A stretch of 64,000 nt of DNA from Fictibacillus sp. BK138 (GTDB lineage: Bacteria > Bacillota > Bacilli > Bacillales > Fictibacillaceae), in assembly GCF_004216955.1 (NCBI RefSeq), contig NZ_SGXL01000001.1, positions 124,001 to 188,000 on the forward strand, written 5' to 3'. Positions 35,484 to 43,423 of this stretch are shown in pieces. Numbering within the stretch: position 1 is the stretch's first letter; each line of letters begins with the position of its first letter. A model generated the notes under the pieces. The model was not told the origin of the DNA, did not search any database, and worked only from the letters and a program-made list of their open reading frames with translations. Both the position numbers and the translations under genes were made by a program.

Positions 35484-35644
35484 CCTAATTTCTTTTGTGC
35501 ATTTCAAAAAGACCTAGCAATCAAAATCTGAAATGGGAGCTTGTTTAAGAGGAAATACAAAATCAATTAAATCTTTATCTGTACGAGCCGATTCTTTATT
35601 TGTTATTATTGGAACATAAGGTAAAAATTACTAGGAGGAATACT

Positions 35645-35869
35645 ATGACGGGGACAATTTCAGTCATTATGATATTCTCAATTCCAATTATCGCAATCGT
35701 ATTGGGACATTTTCAATCACAGACCAAACTGAAGCACAAAATGCTTAAAGATGAGCTTGAACTTGAAAGGCTGAAGCACGATAACTATGTGATCGAAACG
35801 CAAAAGATGAGGCTGGAGCTTGAACAGATGAAACTTTTAGATACCAGCGACAAGAAAGAATCCGTATAA
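35645..35869 (+). CDS. small membrane protein with coiled-coil tail
   Basis: This is a 74-residue protein with one N-terminal helix (IMIFSIPIIAIVLGHF), then a charged coiled coil (KLKHKMLKDELELERLKHDNYVIETQKMRLELEQMKLL). AGGAGG is 6 nt before the ATG at 35645; the longer frame is unsupported. The layout recalls PspB-like proteins, but I cannot show homology. It is followed directly by the next gene. Confidence 0.72.
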   Translation: MTGTISVIMIFSIPIIAIVLGHFQSQTKLKHKMLKDELELERLKHDNYVIETQKMRLELEQMKLLDTSDKKESV

Positions 35870-36160
35870 ATGGAGATCAGTTTGCTATGGATCGGATTAG
35901 GGCTAGCGGCACTCGGATATTTTTTAGGGGATGGATTGAAGAATTTTAAGAATCCTGGCAACCGTTTTTCGGAGTATCCGGTGCTGATTAAAGAAAAAGA
36001 TTTGCACTCATATGTGGGATTAACGGCTGATGAAGTAAATGAGCTTCTTCAAAAGTATCCTGATATACCTAAAATCGAACTAAAAGGTACGAGATACTAT
36101 CAATATCATCATTTTTATGAGTGGCTTTCAACAAAAGAAAATTTTAAGCAAAAAGCTTGA
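35870..36160 (+). CDS. membrane-tethered small protein with excisionase-like helix-turn-helix
   Basis: This is a 96-residue protein. Residues 3-20 form a membrane helix; residues 45-88 (DLHSYVGLTADEVNELLQ, then IELKGTRYYQYHHFYEWL) look like a MerR/Xis-type winged helix. It starts one base after the stop of the preceding gene, with no clear ribosome site, so it depends on coupled translation. A membrane-bound DNA-binding partner of the 74-residue protein is possible; that is inference. Confidence 0.68.
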   Translation: MEISLLWIGLGLAALGYFLGDGLKNFKNPGNRFSEYPVLIKEKDLHSYVGLTADEVNELLQKYPDIPKIELKGTRYYQYHHFYEWLSTKENFKQKA

Positions 36161-36190
36161 GGAAAATAGTAAATCCCTCAAGCTTTTTTA
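36153..36190. terminator. bidirectional intrinsic terminator
   Basis: 10-bp stem AAGCTTGAGG/CCTCAAGCTT with T tracts, between genes ending at 36160 and 36194. Confidence 0.9.
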
Positions 36191-36193
36191 TGT

Positions 36194-36691
36194 TTATCTG
36201 TAGTTAATGAACTGCACGTCAATCGGCAGGTTTGCTTCTTTTACAAGGGCAATGATCTGCTGAAGATCGTCTCTGCTCTTTGCTGTTACACGAACTTGGT
36301 CATCCTGTACTTGGCTCTTTACTTTTAGACCGGAATTTTTGATCAATGTGTTGATTTTCTTTGCATTGTCTTTATCAATTCCAGTAACAAGCTTTGCACG
36401 CTGGCGAACGGTTCCACCTGAAGCTTGTTCGATCTTGCTGTAATCCAGGTTTTTCGTTGGAACACCGCGTTTAATCAGCTTTGTAATAAGTACATCTTTC
36501 AGCTGTTCAAGCTTGTATTCATCATCAGAAACTAAAACTAATTCTTCACTTGATTTATCAAGCGTGATCTCACTTTTGCTGCCTTTAAAATCATAACGGT
36601 TTGTAATTTCTTTTGTAGCAATATTAATGGCATTGTCGACTTCGGATAGATCGACTTGTGAAACAATATCAAATGAACTTTCTTTAGCCAT
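36194..36691 (-). CDS. YajQ-family nucleotide (cyclic-di-GMP) binding protein
   Basis: This is a YajQ-family protein of 165 residues, full length: [37 protein letters not shown] and [23 protein letters not shown] are nearly consensus. Some members bind cyclic-di-GMP and act on gene expression. The start at 36691 has AGGAGG 7 nt upstream. Its presence is of interest because a cyclic-di-GMP riboswitch lies 14 kb away, but no link is shown. Confidence 0.93.
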   Translation of the reverse strand: MAKESSFDIVSQVDLSEVDNAINIATKEITNRYDFKGSKSEITLDKSSEELVLVSDDEYKLEQLKDVLITKLIKRGVPTKNLDYSKIEQASGGTVRQRAKLVTGIDKDNAKKINTLIKNSGLKVKSQVQDDQVRVTAKSRDDLQQIIALVKEANLPIDVQFINYR

Positions 36692-36865
36692 TTTGAAACC
36701 TCCTGACTTCACTATCGTTAATATACCTATAGTATAAATAGAAATACGTCATGTTTCCAGTTTGTACACATTCTTTTGCCCAGATGGGGGTACAAAACAT
36801 GTATAGTATGATAAAATGAAGGCTGGAATTTTTCATCGACGTTTAACCAATAGGAGGAGTACTTA

Positions 36866-37663
36866 GTGCTTCATTACAAAACTTATACACACGAAAAAAA
36901 TCATCAATGGGTGATTTTTGTCCATGGAGCAGGGGGCAGTTCATCCATTTGGTATAAACAGTTAAGAGAATTCAAACAACACTTTAATATTCTGCTTGTT
37001 GATCTAAGAGGTCACGGAAAATCTCAATCTGATAAATTTCTGTTAAAAAAATATTCTTTTAAAGAAATAAGCCTTGATGTGCTTGAAGTTATGGACCATT
37101 TGAAGATTGAAAAAGCACATTTTGTTGGCATTTCACTTGGTACGATACTGATTCAGACGTTGGCTGAGTTGAAACCAGAGCGAGTTGCCTCTATGACACT
37201 TGGCGGGGCTGTAACGAAAATGAATTTCCGTTCACAGTTTTTAATCGCCATGGGGAATCTATGCAAATCTTTTATTCCTTATATGTGGCTTTACAGTTTA
37301 TTCGCATGGGTGATCATGCCTAAGAAAAGACATGAAGCATCACGCTCACTGTTTATAGGAGAAGCGAAAAAGCTGTGTCAGAAAGAATTTAAGCGCTGGT
37401 TCAAGCTAACGCTGAAAATAAATCCGTTTTTGCAAAAGTTAACGAAAAAAGAAATGCCGATTCCTACACTGTATATCATGGGTGAGGAAGATTATATGTT
37501 CTTGCCGCCGATCCAGGCATTTATCGATAAGAAGAAGCATTCAAAGCTTTTGACGATTAAAGATTGTGGACATGTCTGCAACGTCGATCAGCCGGACATT
37601 TTTAATAAAAAATCGATTGATTTTATCAAAAAACAAATTGCCGCAGCACCGACTGCTTCATAA
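36866..37663 (+). CDS. alpha/beta hydrolase
   Basis: This is a 265-residue cytoplasmic hydrolase. HGAGGSSSIW forms the oxyanion region, DLRGHGKS precedes the core, GISLG holds the nucleophile Ser, GEEDYM the acid, and DCGHVCNVD the His. Start GTG, 8 nt after AGGAGG. It is divergent from yajQ. The substrate cannot be read from sequence. Confidence 0.85.
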   Translation: MLHYKTYTHEKNHQWVIFVHGAGGSSSIWYKQLREFKQHFNILLVDLRGHGKSQSDKFLLKKYSFKEISLDVLEVMDHLKIEKAHFVGISLGTILIQTLAELKPERVASMTLGGAVTKMNFRSQFLIAMGNLCKSFIPYMWLYSLFAWVIMPKKRHEASRSLFIGEAKKLCQKEFKRWFKLTLKINPFLQKLTKKEMPIPTLYIMGEEDYMFLPPIQAFIDKKKHSKLLTIKDCGHVCNVDQPDIFNKKSIDFIKKQIAAAPTAS

Positions 37664-37723
37664 ATTAGGAAAAGTCAGCTAAATTCAGCTGGCTTTTTCT
37701 TTTTGATTAGGTGCAAAAATACA

Positions 37724-37828
37724 TCATCACATAAAAATAAGAGGTCATCACATAAAAAAGAGACAACATCACATAAAAAATGCCCTTCAACACATAAAAA
37801 AGAGGGTTCATCATATAATTATCCATTT
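37724..37828 (+). repeat. 21-bp array, family 3, five units
   Basis: Units begin at 37724, 37745, 37766, 37787 and 37808, exactly 21 bp apart. Core TCATCACATAAAAA; the last is degenerate (TCATCATATAATTA). It lies between convergent genes, just before the terminator of the next minus-strand gene. Confidence 0.92.
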
Positions 37829-37852
37829 TATGGAACTTTATATACACATGAA

Positions 37853-37887
37853 AAAGACACTTTTCCTAAAAGGGGAGAAGTGTCTTT
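37853..37887 (-). terminator. intrinsic terminator of the oxidoreductase gene
   Basis: AAAGACACTT/AAGTGTCTTT stem with a T run on the minus strand. Confidence 0.88.
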
Positions 37888-37890
37888 GTT

Positions 37891-39105
37891 TCACAAGCTT
37901 ACGGCCCTTGCTATTGTGAACAATCTGGATGCAGGGTGGAAGCCTTTTGTGATTAAATCTTTAATCATTTCCGCACCTAGCATACTGTACACGGTGCCAT
38001 TGCCGCCAAAACCTAAGCAATAATATTCGCCTAAGCGGTTAGGGTGTTCACCGATATAGGGTAGTCCATCATGCGATTCGCCAAATGTTGCGCACCAGGA
38101 ATGTGAAATTACAGGTGACAGATCAGGAAAGTGTTCCATGATCTTTTGCCTGATTCGCTCTCCGCGTTCTTCAATCAAGCCGTCATTTAAAGGCGCTTCT
38201 GCCTGATCTTCATCCAAGCCTCCTGCAATGATCCTTCCATCTTTCGTTGTACGCATATACAGGTACGGACGCTTCGTTTCCCAGATCATCCATTCTTTGT
38301 ACCAGGTCTTTAAGGATGGGAGTGGTTCCGTTGCAATCGCATAGGAACGATTAAGGTCAGCGCCTAGCTGCTGTGCGAGAAAATCATTTTCGTATCCCGT
38401 CGCAAATATGATGTGCCTTGCTTGAACCGTTCCATTCTCAGATTCGCATGTAAACCCGTGTACGGTTTTTGTTTTTCGCATGAGAGGCGTTTCCTCAAAA
38501 ATTCTTACACCAGCTGCTTCAGCATCTTTTAACATGGTATGAACAAATTTATACGGGTTAACATCAGCATCACCGCTCGTTACGAGTGCAGCTGGTTTTG
38601 AAAAAGGAAAACGTGAGGAAATCTCTTGGGGTTCGAGATATTCTACAGGGAAATCAAACTTCTTTAAAGCTTCATATTCACGGACTAGCTTTTGGACATC
38701 TTCAGCCGTACTGGCATAATAGAGGCTCTTTTGTTCTCTGAACTCAGGATCTTCTGATAAATTTTGTGCGGTCTTTTTTAATTTTTCTAATGCATTTTGA
38801 CAAAGCTGATAAAAGTAAACCGCATCTTGCTCACCTTTTTGTTCGATCAGCTCGTGAAGCATTTTATCGCTTGAGAACTGTAAGAGTCCGGTGTTGGCTG
38901 ATGAACTGCCATAGCCCGGCTTTCTTCTGTCAATGACGACAACGTCGAGATCGGTCTCTTTGCCTAACGTATAGGCACATAGCGCTCCGGACATTCCTCC
39001 GCCTACGATGAGCACGTCACATGTAATATTCTCTTCAAGTACTGGATATTGAACGTCATCGGTATATGTTGAAGGCCAAAACAGCTGGCCATTGTGTAAA
39101 TTCAT
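37891..39105 (-). CDS. FAD-dependent oxidoreductase (DAO/glycine oxidase family)
   Basis: This is a flavoenzyme of 404 residues with the FAD motif DVLIVGGGMSGALCAYTLG, then SSANTGLLQFSSD and the C-terminal FGESHDGLPYIG and GFGGNGTVYS. It belongs to the D-amino-acid-oxidase-like group that oxidises amino or N-methyl compounds. The start at 39105 follows AGGAGGAG; a 25-codon extension is unsupported. It lacks the C-terminal Rieske domain found in some relatives. Substrate unknown. Confidence 0.87.
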   Translation of the reverse strand: MNLHNGQLFWPSTYTDDVQYPVLEENITCDVLIVGGGMSGALCAYTLGKETDLDVVVIDRRKPGYGSSSANTGLLQFSSDKMLHELIEQKGEQDAVYFYQLCQNALEKLKKTAQNLSEDPEFREQKSLYYASTAEDVQKLVREYEALKKFDFPVEYLEPQEISSRFPFSKPAALVTSGDADVNPYKFVHTMLKDAEAAGVRIFEETPLMRKTKTVHGFTCESENGTVQARHIIFATGYENDFLAQQLGADLNRSYAIATEPLPSLKTWYKEWMIWETKRPYLYMRTTKDGRIIAGGLDEDQAEAPLNDGLIEERGERIRQKIMEHFPDLSPVISHSWCATFGESHDGLPYIGEHPNRLGEYYCLGFGGNGTVYSMLGAEMIKDLITKGFHPASRLFTIARAVSL

Positions 39106-39206
39106 ATTTACTCCTCCTCGTCCTCTTTTCATTCCCGGGAAAAGCAAAAGAGAAACCGCATGAAAGGAAAAATTTTTCAATAGAATAGAAAACAGGAGGG
39201 ATGCTC

Positions 39207-39740
39207 ATGGTGGTTTGGCTATTTACAGGGATTGTAATGATTTTATTTGTTTTGGCAGCGCTTTTTATCCCAGCTAAATGGAGGGTAAAAGAAACTGCTG
39301 ATTTGAACATTTCATGTTTGGAGTTATATGAATTCTTATTGAATCTGAAAAATTGGCCCAGTTGGCAGATGGATGAAAATACAGCTATACCGTTCATGTA
39401 TGTGGGACCAGAAAGAGGAGAAGGAGCTTCGAAATATTGGGAAATCAACGGCGTCCCGGCTAGTTTAAAAATCGGTCTCTGTGTACAAGGAAAAAATATT
39501 CAATACGAGATGAGGATTAATAAAGGCGAAACCATCTTGAGATTCGGTATTATCCTTTCAGGGAATCAACGTTCAACAACACTAACATGGATGTGTGAAG
39601 GGACATCTAAGAAGAATCTATTTGAACGGTATCTTACTTTTTACGATAAATGGACGATGAGACGAGAAATGAAGGCGGCGCTATTCAGGCTGAAAAAGAT
39701 ACATGAGCCTCAGTTAGAAGAGTTGAAGCAGCCTGCATAA
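39207..39740 (+). CDS. membrane-anchored SRPBCC (START-like) protein
   Basis: This is a protein of 177 residues with an N-terminal helix (WLFTGIVMILFVLAALFI), then a START/polyketide-cyclase-like fold (ISCLELYEFLLNLKNWPSWQMDENTAI). ATG 39201 lies only 2 nt from AGGAGG; ATG 39207 is at 7 nt and is preferred. It is divergent from the oxidoreductase. Function unknown. Confidence 0.72.
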   Translation: MVVWLFTGIVMILFVLAALFIPAKWRVKETADLNISCLELYEFLLNLKNWPSWQMDENTAIPFMYVGPERGEGASKYWEINGVPASLKIGLCVQGKNIQYEMRINKGETILRFGIILSGNQRSTTLTWMCEGTSKKNLFERYLTFYDKWTMRREMKAALFRLKKIHEPQLEELKQPA

Positions 39741-39747
39741 ATGACTA

Positions 39748-39790
39748 AAAGAGCCGCCAAACCCAAATTGGGTTCGGCGACTCTTTCTTT
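39748..39790. terminator. bidirectional intrinsic terminator
   Basis: AAAGAG-CCGCC with an inner AACCC/GGGTT hairpin and closing CTCTTT; T tract both ways. Confidence 0.85.
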
Positions 39791-39793
39791 TTC

Positions 39794-40144
39794 TTATGGC
39801 ATGTTCGTTACTTTGTCTTCGTCTTTTACAATGAGTAAGATCTTACCCATGTCGAGTCTCTTCTCATATTGATCTGCCTCAACATCAGATAACCCCATTT
39901 CGGTCATCTTCTTGCGCAGTTCATCGCCTCTGGACTCAAACACGTTGCTGAGCGCCGTGCCTAATCCTTCTTCTTTTAATCCGATTGTGCTGATATCCGC
40001 ATTATCAGCTAGATCACGGGTATCGTCTTTTTCGTGTGACAGGACATAGAGATTGTCTTCATGAATACCTTTTGCTTTCAAATCACTTGCAGCAGCAATC
40101 AATTCTTGTTGTGAGTTAAATTCATGTACAATAGGTTTAACCAT
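39794..40144 (-). CDS. general stress protein 17M-like (YflT domain)
   Basis: This is a 116-residue protein: MVKPIVHEFNSQQELIAAASDLKAKGIHEDNLYVLSHE matches the heat-induced stress protein YflT domain. AAAGGAG before the ATG. A weak SigB-like promoter (GTTTAG, 16 bp, GAATAC on the minus strand, near 40200-40170) fits a general stress gene but is poor. Molecular role unknown. Confidence 0.85.
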   Translation of the reverse strand: MVKPIVHEFNSQQELIAAASDLKAKGIHEDNLYVLSHEKDDTRDLADNADISTIGLKEEGLGTALSNVFESRGDELRKKMTEMGLSDVEADQYEKRLDMGKILLIVKDEDKVTNMP

Positions 40145-40285
40145 TTTTTATATCCTCTCCTTTAAACGAAGTTATAGTGTGTATTCACGCAATCAGGAGT
40201 TTCTAAACACCAAAATCGTTGTCAATAACAGGAGGATTTTACTATCTTTGAATAACGTTCGTTGCACATTGTTTGATAAAAACAA

Positions 40286-40310
40286 AAGGCACCCCGCTTG
40301 GAGGCACCTT
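40286..40310 (-). terminator. intrinsic terminator of the carbonic anhydrase gene
   Basis: Minus strand AAGGTGCCTC pairs with GGGTGCCTT using G-T pairs; a T-rich run follows. Confidence 0.7.
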
Positions 40311-40320
40311 CCTTTATTTA

Positions 40321-40878
40321 TTAATTATCTGCATCTACAACGTCCAGTCTTCCCGTGGCAGGGTCGATAACAAGCCCATGCACTTTGATTCCTTCAGGCA
40401 GCAATGGGTGATTTCTGACTAATTCTACGCTGTTTTGTACGGATTCCTCTACACTCTCAAAGCCTTGAACCCACTTTTTAAGGTCAAGACCGGAATATTT
40501 CAAGGTATCGAGTGTGGAGGGTTCCACACCACGGTCCTGCATTTCGGCAATCAATGCGTCTGCATTTACATTGCTCATCCCGCAGTCATAGTGGCCGATA
40601 ACCATTACTTCCTCAGCTTTTAAAGCATAGATCGCAACAAGTATACTTCTCATTACAGAACCAAACGGGTGGGAGATAACCGCTCCAGCGGATTTAATGA
40701 TTTTCACATCTCCGTTCTTAATGTTCATGGCACTTGGCATTAATTCTGTAAGACGTGTATCCATACAAGAGACGATGACGAGCCCCTTATCTGGAAATTT
40801 AGTAGTTTGAAAAGGTTCATATTCTTTGTTTTCAACAAATTTTTGATTGTACGTTAGTATTTCGTTAAGTATGGACAT
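40321..40878 (-). CDS. beta-class carbonic anhydrase
   Basis: This is a 185-residue zinc enzyme interconverting CO2 and bicarbonate. The zinc ligands are in VSCMDTRL (Cys with the Asp/Arg dyad) and VIGHYDCGM (His and Cys). Full length for the short beta class (like B. subtilis YtiB). AGGAGG is about 7 nt before the ATG. It is a single gene. Confidence 0.92.
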   Translation of the reverse strand: MSILNEILTYNQKFVENKEYEPFQTTKFPDKGLVIVSCMDTRLTELMPSAMNIKNGDVKIIKSAGAVISHPFGSVMRSILVAIYALKAEEVMVIGHYDCGMSNVNADALIAEMQDRGVEPSTLDTLKYSGLDLKKWVQGFESVEESVQNSVELVRNHPLLPEGIKVHGLVIDPATGRLDVVDADN

Positions 40879-41231
40879 GATTTTCCTCCTCTTTTCTACA
40901 GAAAATAATTCACTAATAAAGTAATCGTAAAGTATGCGTCTTTTTCTATCATAATCAGCCTGAACTCGCTAACTTATTCAAGCTTCTACTACCTATTATA
41001 CAAAAAAGGGTGCTCAATCTGCTCTTTTTTGTATGTGAGGCAGTTTTTTTGTTGATAGAAACTTTGAAACAAAAGCACATTATGACAAACATTTTATCAT
41101 AAGGTACGTATAATCGCAGTTAACACCACATAAATTGGTAAGTTCGAAGGGAGGAAGAATATAAATAGCTTGCCAGTAGGTTTTTAAATAGATCGGGAAC
41201 TTATTATTCTTATTTTGAAAGGGGAAGGGAC
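40879..41231. other. intergenic stretch, no gene seen
   Basis: AT-rich. It contains a poor inverted repeat around 41000-41030 (CAAAAAAG...CTTTTTTG) and a TATAAT-like hexamer near 41108. I find no open frame with a ribosome site and no repeat unit from the other families. Confidence 0.5.
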
Positions 41232-41462
41232 ATGGAAGTTATGACGTACATCCTTTGGGTTCTGCTGTTAATGGGGTCTGTTATGAAGAACTATATGGTT
41301 GCTGCTTCACTGCCGAAATCGGGACAAGCTCTGCCTGTGGTGGATCATTGGGGGAGATTGCAGCTGGATGATGAATCGGAAAATGTGATTGCAGAATACT
41401 TTCAGCAAGCAGTTAACAGCACTTTCAATAATCAGGCGTTCAGTTGGGTGGATACGTCATAA
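41232..41462 (+). CDS. small membrane-associated protein, unknown
   Basis: This is a 76-residue protein with one N-terminal hydrophobic helix (MTYILWVLLLMGSVM) and a polar tail. GAAAGGGGAAGGG lies just upstream of the ATG. I recognise no family. A terminator follows after 160 bp. Confidence 0.6.
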   Translation: MEVMTYILWVLLLMGSVMKNYMVAASLPKSGQALPVVDHWGRLQLDDESENVIAEYFQQAVNSTFNNQAFSWVDTS

Positions 41463-41624
41463 CGATTGTTTAACGGATATAAAAAATAGATGAAAAGGGG
41501 GAATTCCATTTATAAAACAAGATAAATAGGGATTTGTATGTTTAGCATTCATCTGCATGGCTTGCGGCCTGGATCACCGCACGCATGTTGGTTAATGAGG
41601 GTTATTGCGCGGATTTGGAAAGTG

Positions 41625-41652
41625 AAGGCAGCTTATTTGGAGCTGCCTTTTT
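41625..41652 (+). terminator. intrinsic terminator
   Basis: 9-bp stem AAGGCAGCT/AGCTGCCTT and T run; probably ends the 41232 transcript. Confidence 0.85.
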
Positions 41653-41719
41653 GTGCGTTATTTTATTTCTGTTGCCCCGTTTGGTAGAATAAGAAAAAAA
41701 GATAGTTGTGGTGAAATAG

Positions 41720-42043
41720 ATGAATATACCAGTAAGCCAGTTTGCGAAAAAAATAGAAAAGCATCTCGCGGAAATCAAGCAATTAGGAGAAAACTCTCCT
41801 AAGCTTCGAGAGCATGTCACAGCCATCCATACACTGTGCGAATTAATGATGGAAGCAGGAGATGACGATCAGCTTTCAGTAAAAGAGTGGGTTCCTTCGC
41901 ATCCGGTTCAAAAACCGCTGAGCATGGTTACGGCTCCCCCAGCTAAAAGCCACAAAAAATCCATGATGGACTATGACATGGAATATGATGATGACGATAA
42001 CGATGATAACGATGGAAATGGAGATTCCATTTTTGATTTTTAA
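41720..42043 (+). CDS. ywdI: YwdI-like protein (DUF5327)
   Basis: This is a 107-residue protein with a helical N-terminal half (MNIPVSQFAKKIEKHLAEIKQL, then HVTAIHTLCELMMEAG) like B. subtilis YwdI, and a very acidic C terminus of Asp and Asn repeats. Followed by ywdK, gerQ and cwlJ as in B. subtilis, which supports the name. Function unknown. Confidence 0.78.
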   Translation: MNIPVSQFAKKIEKHLAEIKQLGENSPKLREHVTAIHTLCELMMEAGDDDQLSVKEWVPSHPVQKPLSMVTAPPAKSHKKSMMDYDMEYDDDDNDDNDGNGDSIFDF

Positions 42044-42057
42044 GTTAGGATTTGGTA

Positions 42058-42086
42058 AAAACCTGCTCTTTGGAGCGGGTTTTTTC
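42058..42086 (+). terminator. intrinsic terminator of ywdI
   Basis: AAACCTGCTC/GAGCGGGTTT (one G-T pair), loop TTTG, then T run. Confidence 0.88.
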
Positions 42087-42112
42087 TGTTTTTAGGTGCT
42101 CGGTAGTTTATG

Positions 42113-42217
42113 AGCGAACAAAAAAAGTGGGCGACCGAACAAAAATTTAGTGTGACCGAACAAAAATTAAATGTTACCGCACAAAAATGGCAGGCGACCG
42201 AACAAAAATTAATGATG
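42113..42217 (+). repeat. 21-bp array, family 1 (second locus), five units
   Basis: Units begin at 42113, 42134, 42155, 42176 and 42197, exactly 21 bp apart; core ACCGAACAAAAAT (first AGCGAACAAAAAA, fourth ACCGCACAAAAAT). The remaining 8 positions vary freely. Confidence 0.93.
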
Positions 42218-42229
42218 CTTTTTTTACAC

Positions 42230-42260
42230 AAAAAAAAACAGCGTCTATTAAACGCTGTTA
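42230..42260 (-). terminator. intrinsic terminator of the small membrane protein gene
   Basis: Stem AACAGCGT/ACGCTGTT with a T run on the minus strand; it overlaps the stop codon. Confidence 0.88.
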
Positions 42261-42428
42261 GATCGATACGTACGTATGTTGATTTTCCATTCTTTCATCT
42301 TTACGTTTTGCGATTTCGATTTTTTCGTTGATCTTTTTATTAGAAAAGTAAACTGCAGCTGCTGTTGCAATTAAACTGAGAGTGGCAAGTCCTAAAATAG
42401 TATATATCATCGTAATAATAAGTTCCAT
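42258..42428 (-). CDS. 56-residue single-helix membrane protein
   Basis: A short gene with a strong AAGGAGGAA ribosome site about 8 nt before its ATG and its own terminator at the stop codon, so it is very likely real. The protein starts MELIITMIYTILGLATLSLI, one membrane helix, then a charged tail with KKINEKIEIAKRKDERMENQ. I recognise no family. Confidence 0.78.
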   Translation of the reverse strand: MELIITMIYTILGLATLSLIATAAAVYFSNKKINEKIEIAKRKDERMENQHTYVSI

Positions 42429-42548
42429 TTTGTTGTTCCTCCTTTGTTGTTTGTTCCGTCTTAGTATCTTTATTCCACTATAAAAATTATTTAAACCTAT
42501 TTTTTGTATAGGTCTAAGGAATCAAAAATGAAATATGAAAAAGGAATG

Positions 42549-42599
42549 ATGGTAAAAATTTCTCCTTCGTTTTATAATAAATTTACGAACATATGTTCG
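42549..42599 (+). promoter_or_regulatory. SigA promoter with perfect LexA (SOS) box
   Basis: TATAAT at 42573-42578 with a weak -35 ATGGTA (42549-42554, 18-bp spacer). CGAACATATGTTCG at 42586-42599 fits every position of the B. subtilis LexA consensus CGAACRNRYGTTYG and overlaps the expected transcription start. Confidence 0.9.
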
Positions 42600-42633
42600 A
42601 TAACGTTCGAAAAAAATGAGGGGTGAAACAGAT

Positions 42634-42861
42634 ATGACGCAAGCGAATGATTGGCTTAACTTAGTAAATCTCCTCGGTAATGTAGGATTTCCTATCGTCA
42701 TTGCAGGATACCTGCTCTTTCAGTTCGAGAAGCGGATTCAGAGTCTGGAGGGAATTATTAAAGAACTGCATGCAGAGTTAGTAGAAAAAGAGGAGCTAGA
42801 ACGAAAAATCGATCAATACGTCCGGATGCTGGACACCGAACGCCAAACCAAACAACGTTAG
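42634..42861 (+). CDS. YvrJ-like small membrane protein under LexA control
   Basis: This is a protein of 75 residues with a short polar N terminus, one membrane helix (VGFPIVIAGYLLFQFEKRI) and a charged coiled-coil tail. The pattern is that of YvrJ-family proteins, which occur in Bacillus and in phages. ATG 42634 is preferred to 42616 because GAGGGGTG lies upstream. A perfect LexA box sits over its promoter, so it should be made after DNA damage. It could act like a small SOS membrane effector; that is inference. Confidence 0.78.
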   Translation: MTQANDWLNLVNLLGNVGFPIVIAGYLLFQFEKRIQSLEGIIKELHAELVEKEELERKIDQYVRMLDTERQTKQR

Positions 42862-42874
42862 CGTTCGTTTTTTT
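42837..42874 (+). terminator. intrinsic terminator of the YvrJ-like gene
   Basis: CGAACGC/GCGTTCG stem and seven T; the 5' arm lies within the gene. Confidence 0.82.
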
Positions 42875-42974
42875 ATCATGGACGAGCTGTCCGCCAAATT
42901 CTTTACAATCCTGTGGCAACCTTTTGATTCGGTGAGTTTCAATGGTAAGATATAAGAAAAACAGGAGTGGAACT

Positions 42975-43346
42975 ATGAAGCTTTTTCTTATATTAGGAGC
43001 GGTTAATGCCATGCTTGCGGTTATGCTTGGAGCATTTGGCGCACATGCCCTCGAAGCCAAATTAACAGAACGCAACATGCTGGACGTGTATCAGACAGGT
43101 GTTCAATATCATATGTATCATGCTTTGGCATTAGTTGCGGTTGGAATTCTTCTTGGAAAATGGCCAGCATCTGCTTTATTAAGTGGAGCAGGGTGGTCAT
43201 TCTTGATCGGCATTCTGTTGTTCTCTGGCAGCTTATATGCTCTGTCGAACACAGGCATGAAGTTTTTCGGGCCGATTACACCTCTTGGTGGAGTAGCATT
43301 TATCGTAGGCTGGATCTTACTGATCATTTCGGTTGTAAAAGCATAA
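42975..43346 (+). CDS. ywdK: DUF423 membrane protein
   Basis: This is a protein of 123 residues with four helices: FLILGAVNAMLAVMLGAFGAHAL, then YHMYHALALVAVGILLG, and the conserved FSGSLYALSNTGMKFFGPITPLGG. Matches DUF423 and B. subtilis YwdK by sequence and position. The start at 42975 follows AGGAG. Function unknown. Confidence 0.9.
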   Translation: MKLFLILGAVNAMLAVMLGAFGAHALEAKLTERNMLDVYQTGVQYHMYHALALVAVGILLGKWPASALLSGAGWSFLIGILLFSGSLYALSNTGMKFFGPITPLGGVAFIVGWILLIISVVKA

Positions 43347-43348
43347 TG

Positions 43349-43382
43349 AAAAGGCGTTCCTTTTGTGGGACGCCTTTTTTCT
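43349..43382. terminator. bidirectional intrinsic terminator
   Basis: AAAGGCGT-T-CC/GG-G-ACGCCTTT hairpin with T run, between ywdK and gerQ. Confidence 0.87.
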
Positions 43383-43423
43383 TTAAAGTGACCTGTCTTG
43401 ACCAGACATTTATCGTTTTCTTA

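Noticed and set aside
41538-41690. Small frame starting MFSIHLHGLRPG
   Set aside because: It reads through a strong terminator at 41625-41652 and has no convincing ribosome site.
42110-42331. Open frames reading through the 21-bp arrays as repeat proteins (also at 13105-13305, 35313-35507, 37703-38023, 47763-47972, 55072-55344)
   Set aside because: No proper ribosome sites, frames run into terminators or neighbouring genes, and open frames occur on both strands because a 21-bp period keeps one frame free of stops.
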